From Colletotrichum lupini (Eukaryota; Ascomycota; Sordariomycetes; Glomerellales; Glomerellaceae): a DNA stretch of 64,000 nucleotides. Of this stretch, positions 47,701 through 60,709 are shown piece by piece. How positions within the stretch are numbered: the stretch's first letter is position 1; every line of letters begins with the position of its first letter. Location: positions 620,001 to 684,000 of the forward strand of contig NC_064677.1 in NCBI RefSeq assembly GCF_023278565.1, written 5' to 3'. A program made the translations under genes and the position numbers. The notes below the pieces were generated by a model. It was not told the origin of the DNA and searched no databases. It worked only from the letters and a program-made list of their open reading frames with translations.

Positions 47701-49058
47701 ATGAGATTCCCCCCGGCTGAAGTCATCTTATCATGGCCGGCTCCGAACTACATTGATCCCGTGCAAAGGGGACCGGCACTTCTGATCATCGAGCTGACTT
47801 CGCTGAGCGTGGCTTTGATATGTTTGGCCTTGCGACTTTACGTTCGACTCTTTATGATACGCAGGAGCTGGTGGGATGACTGGCTGATGGTTGCTGCTGT
47901 AGTAAGTACGACATGCTTGGAAATCTTCACGTCGATAAGAGCCAGGGACTGATTGCCTTGCTTAAAGGTATTCTGCATATCCGTTACAATTTGCGTAATA
48001 CTTGGTAAGATTGCTTCCTATTTTCGGTGTTATTCCATAGATGATAACTGACATTACCTGCTGTAGCAACTTCACTGTACGGATGGGATCTCCACGTGTG
48101 GGACCTGACACCCGTACAACAGAGACTAGGCCGCCAGGTAAGGTTCATCGGGTTTCAGCAGCTCGAGGTTGGGCAAAGAGCTGACAGGAATAACGTAGGT
48201 GTCTATCGCTGGCCAGACTCTCTTTCTATTCGCATCAGGCCTCTCGAAGCTTTCCATCCTCACAAGCTATCTGAGAATAGCCCCACTCGGATCATGGTTC
48301 CGAAAGCTGACATGGGTCACCATGGGCTTTGTATTCGCCTTGATATGGATCTTTCTCATCGTTCTATGGACTCAGTGCATGTAAGATTTCTACTTCGTGC
48401 CATGAATCCTTCGGAACAATGACTGATTTCTTGCAGACCCGCGTGGCACTACTGGGACCTATTCGTGGAGAATCGCAACTGCATCGAAGAGTGGCCCCCT
48501 CTGGCGGGTCAAACTATCACCACAGTCTTGACTGATTTTGCCGTCTACATCCTGCCTATGCCTACGCTCTTCAGACTAAGGCTACCGATGATGCAAAGAC
48601 TTATTCTAATAATGCTTTTTAGCCTCGGCACAGTCGTTGTTGTGGCTGGGATTATGAGGACATATTGGGCCCATTTCGTCGAAAGGGAGACGTACGATGT
48701 GACATGGGATGGATTTGAACTTTGGATCTGGACGGCTCTTGAGGCGAATCTTGCTGTGGTATGCGGATGCGTGCCTGTTCTAAGACGTCTGCTGCCGTCG
48801 ATGTCAGACACCAAGGACTCGCATGTGTCTGAAAGTGCAGCTCCGCCGACGATCGGATCCGGCAAGAGGCGTCAGCAAAAGCTGGACGATCTCGAAATTG
48901 ACGTAGAGAGCCATGCGCTAGATCACGCCAGTGCACCATCAACTACGGATGGCGAATCTGTTGAGATGCAGCCAGCACATTCAAGTCCTGGATGGTCCCC
49001 AATACGGGATCCTTGGAGCAGGTCAAACCTTCAGCAAACTCGTATGGGAATGCACTGA
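47701..49058 (+). CDS. SAT4/rhodopsin-domain integral membrane protein (PTH11-like), 370 aa
   Basis: Five exons join in frame: 47701-47901, 47968-48004, 48067-48137, 48199-48380 and 48437-49058, with GT-AG introns of 56-66 nt. The product has about seven hydrophobic segments. The family signature RSWWDDWLMVAA follows the second segment, with LYGWDLHVWDL, then LFLFASGLSKLSILTSYLRI and TQCIPAWHYWDLF, as in fungal rhodopsin-domain (SAT4 family) proteins related to PTH11-type receptors. The C-terminal tail of about 90 residues is hydrophilic and Ser/Asp-rich, probably cytosolic. Members sit in the plasma membrane; some sense surfaces or host cues, but most have no known ligand. There is no N-terminal CFEM domain. 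The gene is intact although the next Copia LTR begins 166 bp after its stop. Confidence 0.87.
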
Positions 49059-49224
49059 TACTACGTATTTGAGTACATATAGCGCTAATAATCTTGTAAT
49101 AATGAGTCCTTACTGCTTCTATGGAAGGAGAAAACAACCGAGACATGGTTTTGGAAAGATAGCTTACGGACTTCTCTGTGCAAACTAGCAAGCGTATTGA
49201 ATCTTATCCGATTTTCTGTGTTCG

Positions 49225-49426
49225 TATTGGTATCCCTATTATAGGGTAGTTAGTTCGAACCGTAGTTAACGAAGAGATTAATTAAACTATTTAGATATCT
49301 ACGTAGGTATAAAAAGGAGGTTCTAACTATAAGTTAGGCTAGCTACGATAATCGTAAATAAGGCCCCTAATTAGCCCCTGTGCAGTCGGCTATATACCGT
49401 AGTCGAATTAGACTTCTAATCCGATA
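49225..49426 (-). repeat. LTR of Copia copy 3, left
   Basis: 202 bp, TATTGGTATCC...AATCCGATA. Confidence 0.87.
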
Positions 49427-52400
49427 TTAACTTTCTCTTTTTTTTATCGATTTAACCGCTATAGTTAGAAGTATAATTCGACCTCGGGCCCGTTTACTAA
49501 GTCGTCTCCTTTTCCCCCTTTTCTCTATTCTTTTCGTATAACCTATCCCTCTATTCGTACGGTAACTTTTCTACTACCTACGAATTACTCTAATTTCTTA
49601 TTTAGTACTACTTTTATAAAAGCGTCTACGAGGTTATTTTTATTATTAATCTAACGGATCTTAAGTATCTCGCGCCTTTCGTACGATTACCTAAGAGCTA
49701 TAATATCGATTATAAGCCTCTTTTCTTTCGTCGTTCCTAATTTAACGAGGCATTCGTATAGTAAGTAAGAATCGGTATAAATAACTATTAAAATAAGTAG
49801 AAAGCTAATTCGATTAGTAATCTTCTTTAGCGTCGTTAAAATCGTATAAAAAAAGTTAACGCCGTTAACTATATTATAAACCTCTAATACTAATACACTT
49901 CTCGTTACCCGCTTATTTTTAGTTAACGAGTAGTAGATTATATTACTATATATAATAAATTCGCTCTTACCTATACTCTTATTAGCTAGGATAATAATAT
50001 ACCCTAATTACGAAATAAGGTCGTTATTATTTATAAATAACTTATTAATAAAGACGTAGAGCTTACTAATCGTAAGGTCGATCGGGTAATAAATAAAACC
50101 TCGATCGAGATTCGTCTATTACTACTTAAGCCGCTTATTAAGTACCTTAACGTCTCGTTTAGTTAGATCTATAGCCTACGCTACCCTAGCGCAGTTAAAA
50201 GTTACCTTAGGCTAATAAATACTTATAATATATACCCCTCGCGCAAACTTAGCCTTATACCGCTTCTTAATATTAGTTACGTTCGGGTCGACGAGGTTAA
50301 TCTTCTCGCCCTACCCCTTTTATTAAAAAACGACGGTTTCCCCTTTAATTATAAGAATCCCGCTATTAAATACTAGGGGGGTATTTATTATAAGGACCTC
50401 TTTTAGCTTCGCTACGAAGCCCGCTTTCTAAAGCTCCTCATCCTCCTTTTTTATAAAGTTAATATTAAATAGGCCTAATATATCGTCGGTCTATATTCTG
50501 ACGATCCTAAATTAGTCGCCTTCGTACTCCGTAACTAGTAAGTACGGGTTATACGTAGAGGTAACTATTAATAGTTAATTAATATAAAAATCGTAGTAAG
50601 TAGCTTACTAATAGGTGCCCAATTCTACGAGCCTATATAGTAGCTTAAGCACTTCAATAATCGTACCTTCTAAGTACTTACTAACTATTTCCTTTAGTAA
50701 ATAGGCCAGGATTTTCCTTATAAGCCCTATAGCCGATTAAGTATATACCTAGGTAATATCACGGCTCTAAATCTCGTATCCCTTCTTCCGTAGCGATACC
50801 ATTAATACTATTATTAATCGTTAGCTATAGCGCTATATAGTAGGCAATTATATAAGCAGCGTCGCCTTTTTAACGTCGCCGTACCCCTAAATTACGTATC
50901 TAGACTTCTCGTACGGTTAGGGTATTCCTTTTCCTTTAATTTTATAAACTATTCGCAATTTAAATATGCGGAGGTTTGCATACTTTTCTAAATCGTAGAG
51001 AATAAATCGATAGACCCCTCGATCGCGCAGAGTATCTACTTTAATAAGATCTAATCCCTTATATAGCTTTCTAATAGTTATAATTACGCCTTCCTTACGT
51101 AGTTTAACTACTAGCTCGAAATCGGCTTTCTCTTTTACTATATAAAAGGTATTAATTACCTCGTCGCTAGTAATAAATTGCCGCGTTAGTACTTACCGTC
51201 GTAGTCTCCCGCGACGTATTAATACCCTTTTAACAATTTCCTCTTCCTCATTATCTATTAGTACTACTACGACGATTTCGTTAAGGATAATTTCCTATAC
51301 CTCTACCGCGGGTTATATAGCTTCCCCTAGCTCTTCTTCTTTTTATAGGCTAAAAATCACCTCGATAGGATTTATATAATATAGTCTAACTACCGTAATT
51401 AATACCTCGAGTAGCTAGTTACGATCTCTCGTAACTACGTAAAAACGCTCGTTAACGGAAATTAATTTATATAGCCCAGCCTATTATTAAGTAATTTCGC
51501 GCTATACTCGTATATCCGAATTTAGGGGCATATCTAAATTAACCCCTATATCGGGCCTATTGCGCATAGTAATTACCTTATTAACTTACCTTCTTACGCT
51601 CACCTCGCGCAGTACCTATATTACTTTTTTAACTATTTAAGCTCGCTAGCTTATATTTAGCGACGGTAGCGAGGCTAAGGTCGTTCTTAAATATGCTCTA
51701 AATACTAAAAGCGTCGGTATAAGCCTATTAGGCCCTATAGTATCGTTATAGCATTTAAGTACTATCTAAAGGCATTCGTCGTCGTCAGAATCGGGATTTT
51801 CCTCTTTAATAATTTTAAACGCTCTTTTTAATTACTAGTGCGCCCTTTCTACCTTTCTAATATTATAGTACGCTTCGACGGGCACGACTTTTAATTATAT
51901 ACCGTAGGCCGTCGCATTTTCTTTAAATTCTACTAACTTAAAACTAGTACTAGCGTCGGTTTTAATACCGTCTAGCAGTCCTTAGTATATATCGATCTAG
52001 CTTTTTCGTAAAACTACCTATACTATTTTTACTTACAGATCCCGCAAGAATTACCCTACTTAGAATAATATAGCCTCGTTAATTATATATAGGACCGGTT
52101 GACTATTTAAATAGAAAATATCGACGACGATCTCCTAATTAAAGTTAAGCTTATTACGCAATTTAAATTTAAATCTGCGTAGGCTCTGTATATTTATTTA
52201 GTATTAATAGCATACTTTCGTTAACTACTCTAGCGCCCCTATTTCGATATTATTATTACTTAAATACTTTAAGAAGTTATATAGCCTCGCGACCGACGGG
52301 TAGCTAAATCTCCGGTATAGTTATCTAAGCTCACTTTCCGTTAGGTAATTAATCGACTTCGTGTCGTTAATAAGCCTTATAAACGCGTACCCCTATCGTT

Positions 52401-55400
52401 GTTTGACTATTTCGAAGTACTTACGGCTAGAGATTCTATTCCTCGTATTATTAAATATAATACCTAGTTAATTTATATCTTTTAGATATAGGAGAAATAG
52501 GGTATTAACGGGTAGGATATAAAAAGTTATCGTTCCGAAGTGCGTCTCTACTTCTACTATACCTAGGGCGACGATTTCCTCGCTTAGGCCGAAGCTAATC
52601 CTCGTAATACTTACTATTAATATATTAAGCGTTACTAACGCGATTTTTTATAGCGCTTAGAATTGCCCTTTTCCTCCTATTAACTATTGCGATGCCTTAG
52701 TATCTAGGATAATCCTATAAAAATTATCTAGGCCGTACCTTTCGTTTACGTAAAATACTTATACGAGCTTAGTATTTAAGTAATCTAAGTAGTATAAAAA
52801 GGACCCCTCTAGCTACCCCTAGAATTGCTTAGTACCCTATCTCTTTTCTTTAGATATTAAGAGAGTAAAATTCTGCGCTATTAGATTCGTCCTTTCGCTT
52901 ACCTCCGTATCCGTTATCTAAGGGACTTTCTCTTACTATTTATAGATAAAAGCCTACTTATTAAAGGCTTTTACTACCTTTTATTCGTTTAGCCTCGTAT
53001 ATCCTCCCGAGGCTAACGGGGTAAAGAAAGAGTAGTTAATATCGTTAACTTCGTTATAATCTAATTCGTTAGTATAAGGGGTAAGATCTTCCTTATCTTC
53101 CGAATCTCCTATAAGGTGCGGGTGCTTTAGGCCGCTAAATTAGCTACTTTCGCTAGGTTCCGTGCCCCCGGATCTGCCCTTATATATAACAAAGAATTAG
53201 TTAAATCGATAAGGGCTAGTTTTGCTATCTACTACCCTCGATTTTCTATATTATTCGTACGATTTAGTACGCTCTTCCTTAAAGTAGTTACTTAACTAAT
53301 ATCTATCCTTTTTATAAATAAAACACTGCTTCTTTTATTACCCTACTCGCGAGTTAAATCTCTACTTATTTAACGAATCTAGGATTCCCTACTAGCGATT
53401 ACTATACTTAGCTTCCTTTCCTTTTTTATTATACGTTCGGTCGACCTAATACTATTAGTAAGGGCCGTCGTACGCTTAGAAATAGGTTTAGTACGGTATT
53501 CTTATTTTAATATTAAAACTAGATCTTAGCCTCGAGTAGAGCGTCTCGTAATTTTTAGGTACTTAATATAAAGTTATTTTTACTTTTAGAACGCGCTAAA
53601 CTACGGTATAAAGATATTTAACTTTCTACTCGTTAATCCCCTTATTTAGCTAGGTTTTCGCTAGCTTATTAATTCGATCGATAAGCTCTTCGAGGATTTC
53701 TACTCACAATTTACCCTCTATTATCCTAGCTATAAATATAAAAAAAATCGCTCGTAGCTTAGATAGGAGCTCTAGGTTCTTATTATAGGTCTCGAAGCGG
53801 CTTCGGATTATGTTAATTATATTAAGAAAGTCGTTTCGATCGAGATTACGTACCGCTTCGTAGTAGTAATTAGAGGCTTTGCTTATGAGTACGATATTAA
53901 CTACCGAATAGTACTAGTGTTCCCTAATTCCGACTTTTTCGTAATAATTATAAAACATCGTTAGGGTTTTTTATAAAACCTTATACTTCCCCCCAGAGTA
54001 TAATTTCTTTTTTAGGAAGATCTTTTTAAAGTTTATAAACTACCTCGTATTTATTACTAAATTTTTGGTATTTATATGCGATCCCTGCGTCGCTGCGTAT
54101 TATTAGTAATTTTAGGTAGTCTACTTCCTTTCTTATTAGCTAATTAGTACCGAATTTCGTATTAGTAGCGGCGACGAGCTATGGATCGAAATAGGCAAAA
54201 TTATCGATTATCGTACTTCTAGTACTATATTTTACCTCTATATATCCTTTTGCGACGATAGATTGCCGTTAGTAATTATAAGAAGGAAATCTAGGTTGTT
54301 TACCCTTTTTCTAAATTTATTAAAGCGATTATACGCCCTATCGACTTATACCTAGGTCTATGTTACGAATTCCTCCTCCGTAATCGTTGCTACTAGGATT
54401 TCGTAAGGTTCTTATAATTATAATTGCGCTAGTAGTACCCCTCGCTTATAAAGGAATTTATTAACCGCTTTTGCGATTCTTAGGCTTATGCTTACGAACT
54501 ATTCGTCTAGTTAATAGCTAAGGTCGTTTACGATTTCGTAAAATAGGGGTTACCCCTATAGCCCCTTTTTCTTATAGACCTTAGTTAAATAGATTAATAC
54601 CGCGTTAATTTACTTGCCATTAGGCTAATTTACGATTTTATATATCTACGTCCCCTAATAGTCCGGGTTAATATTTACCTACTTATAAGGGATTAGGATT
54701 CTATTTAGGATCGGGTTTCGTCCTCTTCTTCTTTACCCTAACTCGCTAAGGGTTATACTCTAACTTATACCCGTATTAGTAGTTATTAGTATATTTAATC
54801 TTAATGGGGATATATTTAATCCGCGCGCTAGTCGTAGCAAATCCGTGCTTTTATTACCTAACGAATTTATCGGGGTTTAAGAAATTCCTACTTCCTCTCG
54901 CCGTCTCGCTACTACTCTCATTTTTATTATTTTTAACAATTACTATTACCTTTCTAAATCGCTAACTATTATACTTACTAAGATCCTCCTTTTTATTTAA
55001 TATAAAAGGGTAAGTTCTAATAGTTCTTTTTAATAACAATAGTAGTAAACGTTTATATTACTATAATAAGATATAGTAATTAGTCTTAGGATCTTTATTA
55101 GTTACCGATTTTTTAAAATTAGTAATTTTATACCGTAAGCTAGTATAAAAAAAAGCCCTTTAACGGCCCTCTAGAGGATTCTTTTCTTTTCCTTTAGATC
55201 CTCGTCTTTTTAGCCTTTTTTTAAGCTAATAGTAACTCTAGTAAGAGGTTATAGGACTACTTTAGGGTAGCCGCCTTTTTCTTAGGTTAATCTCCGAGAT
55301 CCGTAATACTTTTAACTCGATACTATTAGGACCTTTAAATCCCCTCCTCCCTCGTTAAACCGTCCCCTATACTATATTCCTAAGTAATACCCGGGGGGTA

Positions 55401-55992
55401 GTTAAGGGAGCTACGAAGAGGTCGTCTAGATCGCGGGCTTAAGGGCGTACCCGTGAGATCCCTATAGTAATAGACTTTTTTATATACCGTAAATCTCTTA
55501 GCTTAATAACTCCTATAGGGTTACCTTCGTTACTAAGTAAAAATATTTACGTTTAGAAATCCCCTTTTTCGATCGCGTAGTACTCTTTTATACTATATTA
55601 TTAAGCCCGTTCGTTACGCTAGTTAATTAAGTAAGTAGTCGTTATATAGGGAATTCCTTTTACTAATTTAGCTAGTTAATTTCTAATCGCGGGCCGGCCG
55701 CGGGGAAGTTATTTAGTAAAAAAGGCTACTTAAAGCGATAGTAAAATACTAGTTACCTAAGTAGTTTTATTAATTAGCGTAGTTTAACGTAATAAACGTC
55801 GACCTCTCGTAGGTAGTAAAGGGCTACGATTACTTAATTCCGTACGGTATTCGAAAATCGCCTCCTTTTTTATCTACTTCCGTAAGGTTAATTAGTACGA
55901 ATCTCCTATCCCGTGCGGTATTAGGAAGTCGTCTCTTCTACGTAGCGAGATACCTTACCGATCTATAATAATAGAATTTAATTACTAATTAG

Positions 55993-56194
55993 TATTAGTA
56001 TCCCTATTATAAAGTAGTTAGTTCGAACCGTAGTTAATAAAGAGATTAATTAAACTATCTAGATATCTACGTAGGTATAAAAAGGAGGTTCTAACCGTAG
56101 GTTAGGCTGGCTATAATAATTATAAATAGGGCCCCCAATTGGCCCCTGCGCAGTCGGCTATATGCCGCGGTCGAATTGGACTTCTAATCTAATA
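55993..56194 (-). repeat. LTR of Copia copy 3, right
   Basis: 202 bp, TATTAGTATCC...AATCTAATA, directly joined to hydrolase coding sequence. Confidence 0.87.
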
Positions 56195-57684
56195 GGATCG
56201 AGCCGATTGCCGACGCGACGGAGTATACCATCTCGAGTATCGATGCCTCCGGCGGCTACGATGGTTTCTTCGGAGGCCAAGCATTTCGCCCCACTATCAA
56301 CACCTACCAGTACGCCAATGCTCGTGCGATTGCCAAGACTGCTGCTCTCAAGGGCGGCCTGGACAGCGTTGTTGAGGAATACAACACTCGTGCTCAGAAC
56401 ATCAAGGACACCCTCCAGAGGGATTTGTGGAACTCGACCTTCGAGCACTTCATCGATCGGTACCAAGTTAACAACGAGAATGTCACCTACTGGGACTTCA
56501 TCCGCGGCCGTGAGCTCGCTGGTTTTGTTCCTTGGGCCCACGACCTGCTGGATGATGATGCCAAGTTTGGTGAGGCATGGAAGCATGCGCTGAACTCCGA
56601 GGAGCTCGGTGGTCCCTTTGGCCTGCGCACTGTTGAGCCTTCGTACGAGTACTACATGCGTGTTTGGAGATACGAGGGCACTCACACCGAGTGCCACTGG
56701 AACGGTCCCTCTTGGCCGTATCAGACAACTCAGGTCTTGACTTCCCTTGCCAACGTTCTCGACCACTACCCCAACACTTCGGCCCACGTCACTGTCGGAG
56801 ACTACACCCGCCTTCTGAAGCAGTACGCCAATCAGCACTACAATAAGCACTACGGTAACATCCTGGATATTGAGGAGAACTACGACCCTGACACTGGTGA
56901 ACCTATTGTTGGCCTCGGACGTTCGCACCACTACTTCCACTCTGGTTACGTTGATCTCATTGTCACCGGTTTCGTCGGCATTCGTCCCCGCGAAGACGAT
57001 GTGCTTGAGGTCAACCCCCTGGCCGACCCCTCCTCCATCTCTTACTTCCGCGCGGAGCGTATCCTCTATCACGGCCGTGAAGTTGCTGTCCAATGGGACG
57101 CTACTGGCGCGCGCTACGGCGAAGCAGGTCTCCGAGTTGAAGTTGATGGACAAGTCGTCGCCTCTTCCGACAAGCTCGAGAGACTTACCGCCGAGGTCAC
57201 ACGCGCGCCAGTCTCCGTCGCGCGCCCCTTTGACCAGTCCGTCCAGCTCCAGGCTACCGAGCCCCTGCCCATCATCAACGCCTCCGTCCCCAACTACGAC
57301 ATCAACCGTGTCCACGATGTATTCGATGGTCGCATCTGGTTCTGGACCCAAGACACCATCGCCAACGGTTTCGATACTCCCGAGGGCAGCACCGCCGAGG
57401 AATGGGTCAGCCTCGAGTTCGGATCCGCTGTTGAGGCTGCCCGAGCTGAGATTGCTTTCTTCGCGAATGAAGAGAAGGGATTCGATGTGCCCGCCAGCTA
57501 CAAGTTGCAGGTTTTGAGCGGTGAATGGACCGATGTGGCTGATGCGACGTACGATGCGCCGTTGGCCAACGGTATTACCAATGCGAAGTGGACTGGGGTG
57601 TCTACCCAATCTCTCCGCATTCTCGTGAAGCCTCAAGATGGCAAGCGCGTCCGTCTGGTTGAGCTGAAGGTCTTCACTGAGTAG
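56195..57684 (+). pseudogene. Six-hairpin glycoside hydrolase (GH63-like MGH1-type fold), 5' part lost at the Copia LTR
   Basis: About 495 codons are open from the LTR edge to TAG at 57684, with no intron. The first residues (GGYDGFFGGQAFRPTINTYQY) are clearly internal to an (alpha/alpha)6-barrel hydrolase; CHWNGPSWPYQTTQVL around residue 168 matches the WxGPxWP segment of GH63/GH37-like enzymes. HYFHSGYVDLIVTG and VLEVNPLADP continue the barrel end. A beta-sandwich follows (RVHDVFDGRIWFW... to the C-terminus), resembling a discoidin-like carbohydrate-binding module. Such enzymes cleave alpha-glycosidic bonds in secreted or vacuolar sugars; the substrate is not clear. The N-terminal third, signal peptide and promoter are absent from the window. 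The next in-frame ATG (56425) is unlikely to be a natural start. The body carries no RIP stops, so the loss is recent, or a shortened product is still made. Confidence 0.85.
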
Positions 57685-58472
57685 AGCATTAGACTTCATT
57701 GAAGTTTACAAACGAAAGGTTCAAGGGGCATATAAAAGTAGATATTTGGATGGAAGACCAGTACATGTTATTAATTCTAGTATATAATAGTTGAAGATGG
57801 AGTATTGATGCAAGCGCTTTGTCATGGGCAATTCCCTAAATCCTCCAGGTACACGGTGAGAAAGATGTAGGGACTTTCGTCAAGAGATTGTCACTCATGA
57901 GATTGCAAGGCCGGGCAATAAGTTCGGTTCCTTGAGCCTTTTGATACGTGCCTTGGAACATCCCTTGTCCAAAAGCTGTGGCCCGAGAGCGAGTCGCCCC
58001 CTCCATGGAAGTCAGTGGGAACCCCGCTTGTGATCATCAATTCCGGGGTATAATGAATCCATTAAGCAAGCGAATGCCAACTCTATTATTCACTGCGCCA
58101 ACATTGGAGGTTGCGGGACCCATATTCGCGAACATGAAACTTCAGCCGAACTATAAAAAGGCCACCAGATGGGTCCGACTGACGAACGACACTCATCGCA
58201 TTAATATCTGTAGGGCTTTGCCTCGCTCGACCGAGTCAGCCAACATTCGGTCTGCTCCGAGTTCGTCCTTATCCCACGCGGAAGGCCGCCTATAACGAAA
58301 AGATTAAGTCGCTTCGGAATTAATTGACAATTCTTACTTAAACTTCAGTGTTCCCATTTCTAAGCTTGACTGCGTAGTACCACATTTAATCACCTATTTC
58401 AGCTTCCACTTCCGAAAAGGGCACGGTTTTCTCAGCAATCAAACATCCAAGTAAACCCACTTTCAAGTAAAC
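57685..58472. other. Intergenic, 3' flank of hydrolase and 5' flank of secreted protein
   Basis: Normal composition. One short frame (57948-58295) has no domain. No RNA gene recognised. Confidence 0.5.
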
Positions 58473-58727
58473 ATGAAGACAACATCTTTCTTTCTCCTTG
58501 CAACCCTCGTCTCAAGCGGCCTTGCTCTGAGCATCCCTTTGAGACTGCCATCGAGTCTCGACAGTCGGGCCGAAACACACAACGCCATCGCGCCAGAAGA
58601 CATACTCAACCCCGTTGTTCGACCACGAGAGTGTGAGGAGCCAGCTGAGCCCGCAGAACCGAGCGAGGCGGATAGGAAGAAGGGTGCCAAGAGACCAGCG
58701 AGGCCTTCACGACCTACAAAATGCTGA
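58473..58727 (+). CDS. Small secreted protein, 84 aa, proline/charge-rich
   Basis: A single-exon frame begins MKTTSFFLLATLVSSGLALS, a textbook signal peptide with a probable cut near residue 19-20. The mature part of about 65 residues has a short polar region, then an acidic repeat-like stretch (EEPAEPAEPSEADRKK, about 55-70) and a basic tail (KRPARPSRPTKC). It has two cysteines (54 and 84), able to form one disulphide. No family is recognised. The disordered, charge-segregated design and place in a transposon-rich island are compatible with a candidate effector or antimicrobial-like peptide, but nothing in the sequence proves either. It could also be an unexpressed ORF; the signal peptide is the main support. 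Confidence 0.6.
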   Translation: MKTTSFFLLATLVSSGLALSIPLRLPSSLDSRAETHNAIAPEDILNPVVRPRECEEPAEPAEPSEADRKKGAKRPARPSRPTKC

Positions 58728-59406
58728 GATCTGCCCTAGCACGTTGATTTGATCAAGACAAGGAAGGAACCTAGACCATCGAGAGTCGAACACAAGTCGC
58801 TAATTATCGCCACTCATATCTCATTGGAATTAGCGGCTTGTCTCTTCTCGTAATAGTTCTCTCAATACCTTCAGTCGAGTTTTCGCAATTCTGAGCATCG
58901 ACCAGAAGCCTTCACGCATTTGGTGATCAGCTGAATTTTCGGTGAATCCATCGGTGAAAATTCGCTTTTTATTCAAGTGGAAGCGTACACAGCCACACAC
59001 AGGCGTCCACTGAAAGATGCTGCCCTTTCCATCAAACTATTTTCTTCAACACCTGAAAGATGCATCAAACCGCCAAGCCACCAAAGCGCATCATAGTGTT
59101 TAGTACAGGCAGAATATGCAGGTCACACCAATAGGGTGCCTGACTGTGACTTCATTCGCTCACGCCACGGTCCTCCGGTTCAACTGTGCAGCCAACCCGT
59201 GTAACCCGCTGATCACGCTTCTTTTCCCGCCACACTAAGGACACATAAGGCCTAGGTCCTCCCCCCGCAGCCCATTCTTCCGATTGATTCCTCAATTGCC
59301 TCGGCCAGTCTCTCAGCATCCAACGTTGCTCTTTGCTTCGCCGCAAGCATCCGATTTTAGTCATCAAATTCACAACACATTTGAACTGGACACAAACCGA
59401 ACGAAC
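58728..59406. other. Intergenic, nothing recognised
   Basis: Normal composition; contains the leader of the next gene. The minus-strand frame 59152-59373 shows no domain. Confidence 0.5.
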
Positions 59407-60003
59407 ATGGAGAACAAGGTGAATCCTTCAATGGAGTCCATCTCATCGCAAATGGACACGGAGGGGAAAAGCCGGGAAGAAATGATAGCCGAGTCCGTCA
59501 AGAAAAACGAGGACGTCCAAAATCTTTATCCTCAGGTTGACTTCAAGGGGGCCGTCCTTGAGCCTACCATTCATTTGACTTATGATATTCAGGTAATACT
59601 TTGTCAAGTCCTCTCATGTCCTGCATCCAACCTTGTTCTTGATACGAAGACCGCTCCCGGCATCAACTCTTACTGAAAGCTTGACCTTATCCTGACTGCT
59701 TATCCTGACTGGTGTTAGGAACACGTTGACGAACCAAACCAAAGGAGATACAACACGTTGATCGCGGAGATGCTAGAACGGACCGCAGAGCCAGACCTAG
59801 CTGAAAGATTACTCTGGGAAGCGAGGGAGTGTCTCGCGGGCTACCCAGATATCTTGGCTCAGTTCGATGCGATATTTTTGGGCCAACGCTCTGCTTCAAG
59901 TGTGATACGGGAATTACACGAATGTATGATGATGAAAAAGACGGTGGAAAGGCGGATGAGTCAACAGGTGAATGGCGTGGAGAATGGAGACACTTCTGAA
60001 TGA
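59407..60003 (+). CDS. Hypothetical acidic helical protein, 156 aa
   Basis: Two exons, 59407-59592 and 59719-60003, join in phase 0 across a 126-nt intron (GTAATA...GTTAG). The product is hydrophilic: an acidic, Ser/Met-rich N-terminus (MENKVNPSMESISSQMD), a short middle with YPQVDFKGAV and IHLTYDIQ, and a C-terminal half predicted to be helical (TLIAEMLERTAEPDLAERLLWEARECLAGYPDILAQFDAIF). There is no signal peptide or membrane span, so a cytosolic or nuclear protein is likely. I do not recognise the family. Coding support is the clean splice join, balanced codon use and a consistent amphipathic pattern. Neighbours give no clue. Confidence 0.62.
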
Positions 60004-60504
60004 TAAAACTTACCGTTGTCTCGATATTCTCTGCATGGCTCTGATCCTATAAGGGCTGGCGGGCTTTTCTATCGCACCATTTGGGGCCTATTGGATTACG
60101 CCTCTGAACCTAACCTACAACTCAACTGGTGTCGAGCCGACAGAAGAGAATGCCGTTGAAGTGCGTCGAATATTTTTTATACATGGAAAGACCTCGATCA
60201 CACATCAACAACTCTTCATTAAACAACGACTAAAAACGATAGGCATTGGCTCCTTTGTCGTCAAGGATCGATTTTTCGCAGGTTTTGTAGTAGATTGTTG
60301 ACAGATCAGAGGCAAGATAAGTCTTTCGGCCTCTACGCCTCATCTTGTCTTCAGAAATAACTCAACGGCCGAGATCTCGTTTTATTATCATCATCAACCT
60401 CTTCTCATAACACCGAGTTAAAAGTTCAGGATACATCATAGGTACAGTAGATTGCTATATATAATATAATACAAAGGCCACAGACTGACCATTTTATCTA
60501 AGGT
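60004..60504. other. Intergenic between the hypothetical gene and Copia copy 4
   Basis: 3' flank of the preceding gene. No further gene or RNA seen. Confidence 0.5.
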
Positions 60505-60709
60505 TATTAGTATCCCTATTATAGGGTAGTTAGTTCGAACCATAGTTAACGAAGAGATTAATTAAACTATATAAATATTTACGTAGTAGGTATAAAAAGG
60601 AGGTTCTAACTATAAGTTAGGCTAGCTATAATAATCGTAAATAGGGCCCCTAATTAGCCCCTACGTAGTCGGCTATATACTACGATCGAATTAAACTTCT
60701 AATCTAATA
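60505..60709 (-). repeat. LTR of Copia copy 4, left
   Basis: 205 bp, TATTAGTATCC...AATCTAATA, with the same GTAGTAGGT-type 3-bp insertion seen in copy 2 LTRs, which groups copies 2 and 4. Confidence 0.86.

Larger units (their letters stand above)
49225..56194 (-). mobile_element. Ty1/Copia LTR retrotransposon, copy 3, internally deleted, RIP-mutated
   Basis: 7.0 kb with 202-bp LTRs (49225-49426 and 55993-56194) and RT TDD codons at 50482-50490. Compared with copy 2 it lacks about 410 bp at 55100-55115 and about 30 bp near 52870. It retains noticeably more CG and GC-containing words than copies 1 and 2, so it is either younger or less heavily mutated. Flanks GTTCG and GGATC do not match, so the two ends may come from different insertions. 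The right LTR ends inside or exactly beside the glycoside hydrolase coding sequence. Confidence 0.87.

Noticed and set aside
56158..57699. A 513-codon open frame antisense to the glycoside hydrolase
   Set aside because: It mirrors the hydrolase reading frame; the plus strand has clear family motifs, while the antisense translation is Val/Gly-rich with no domain.
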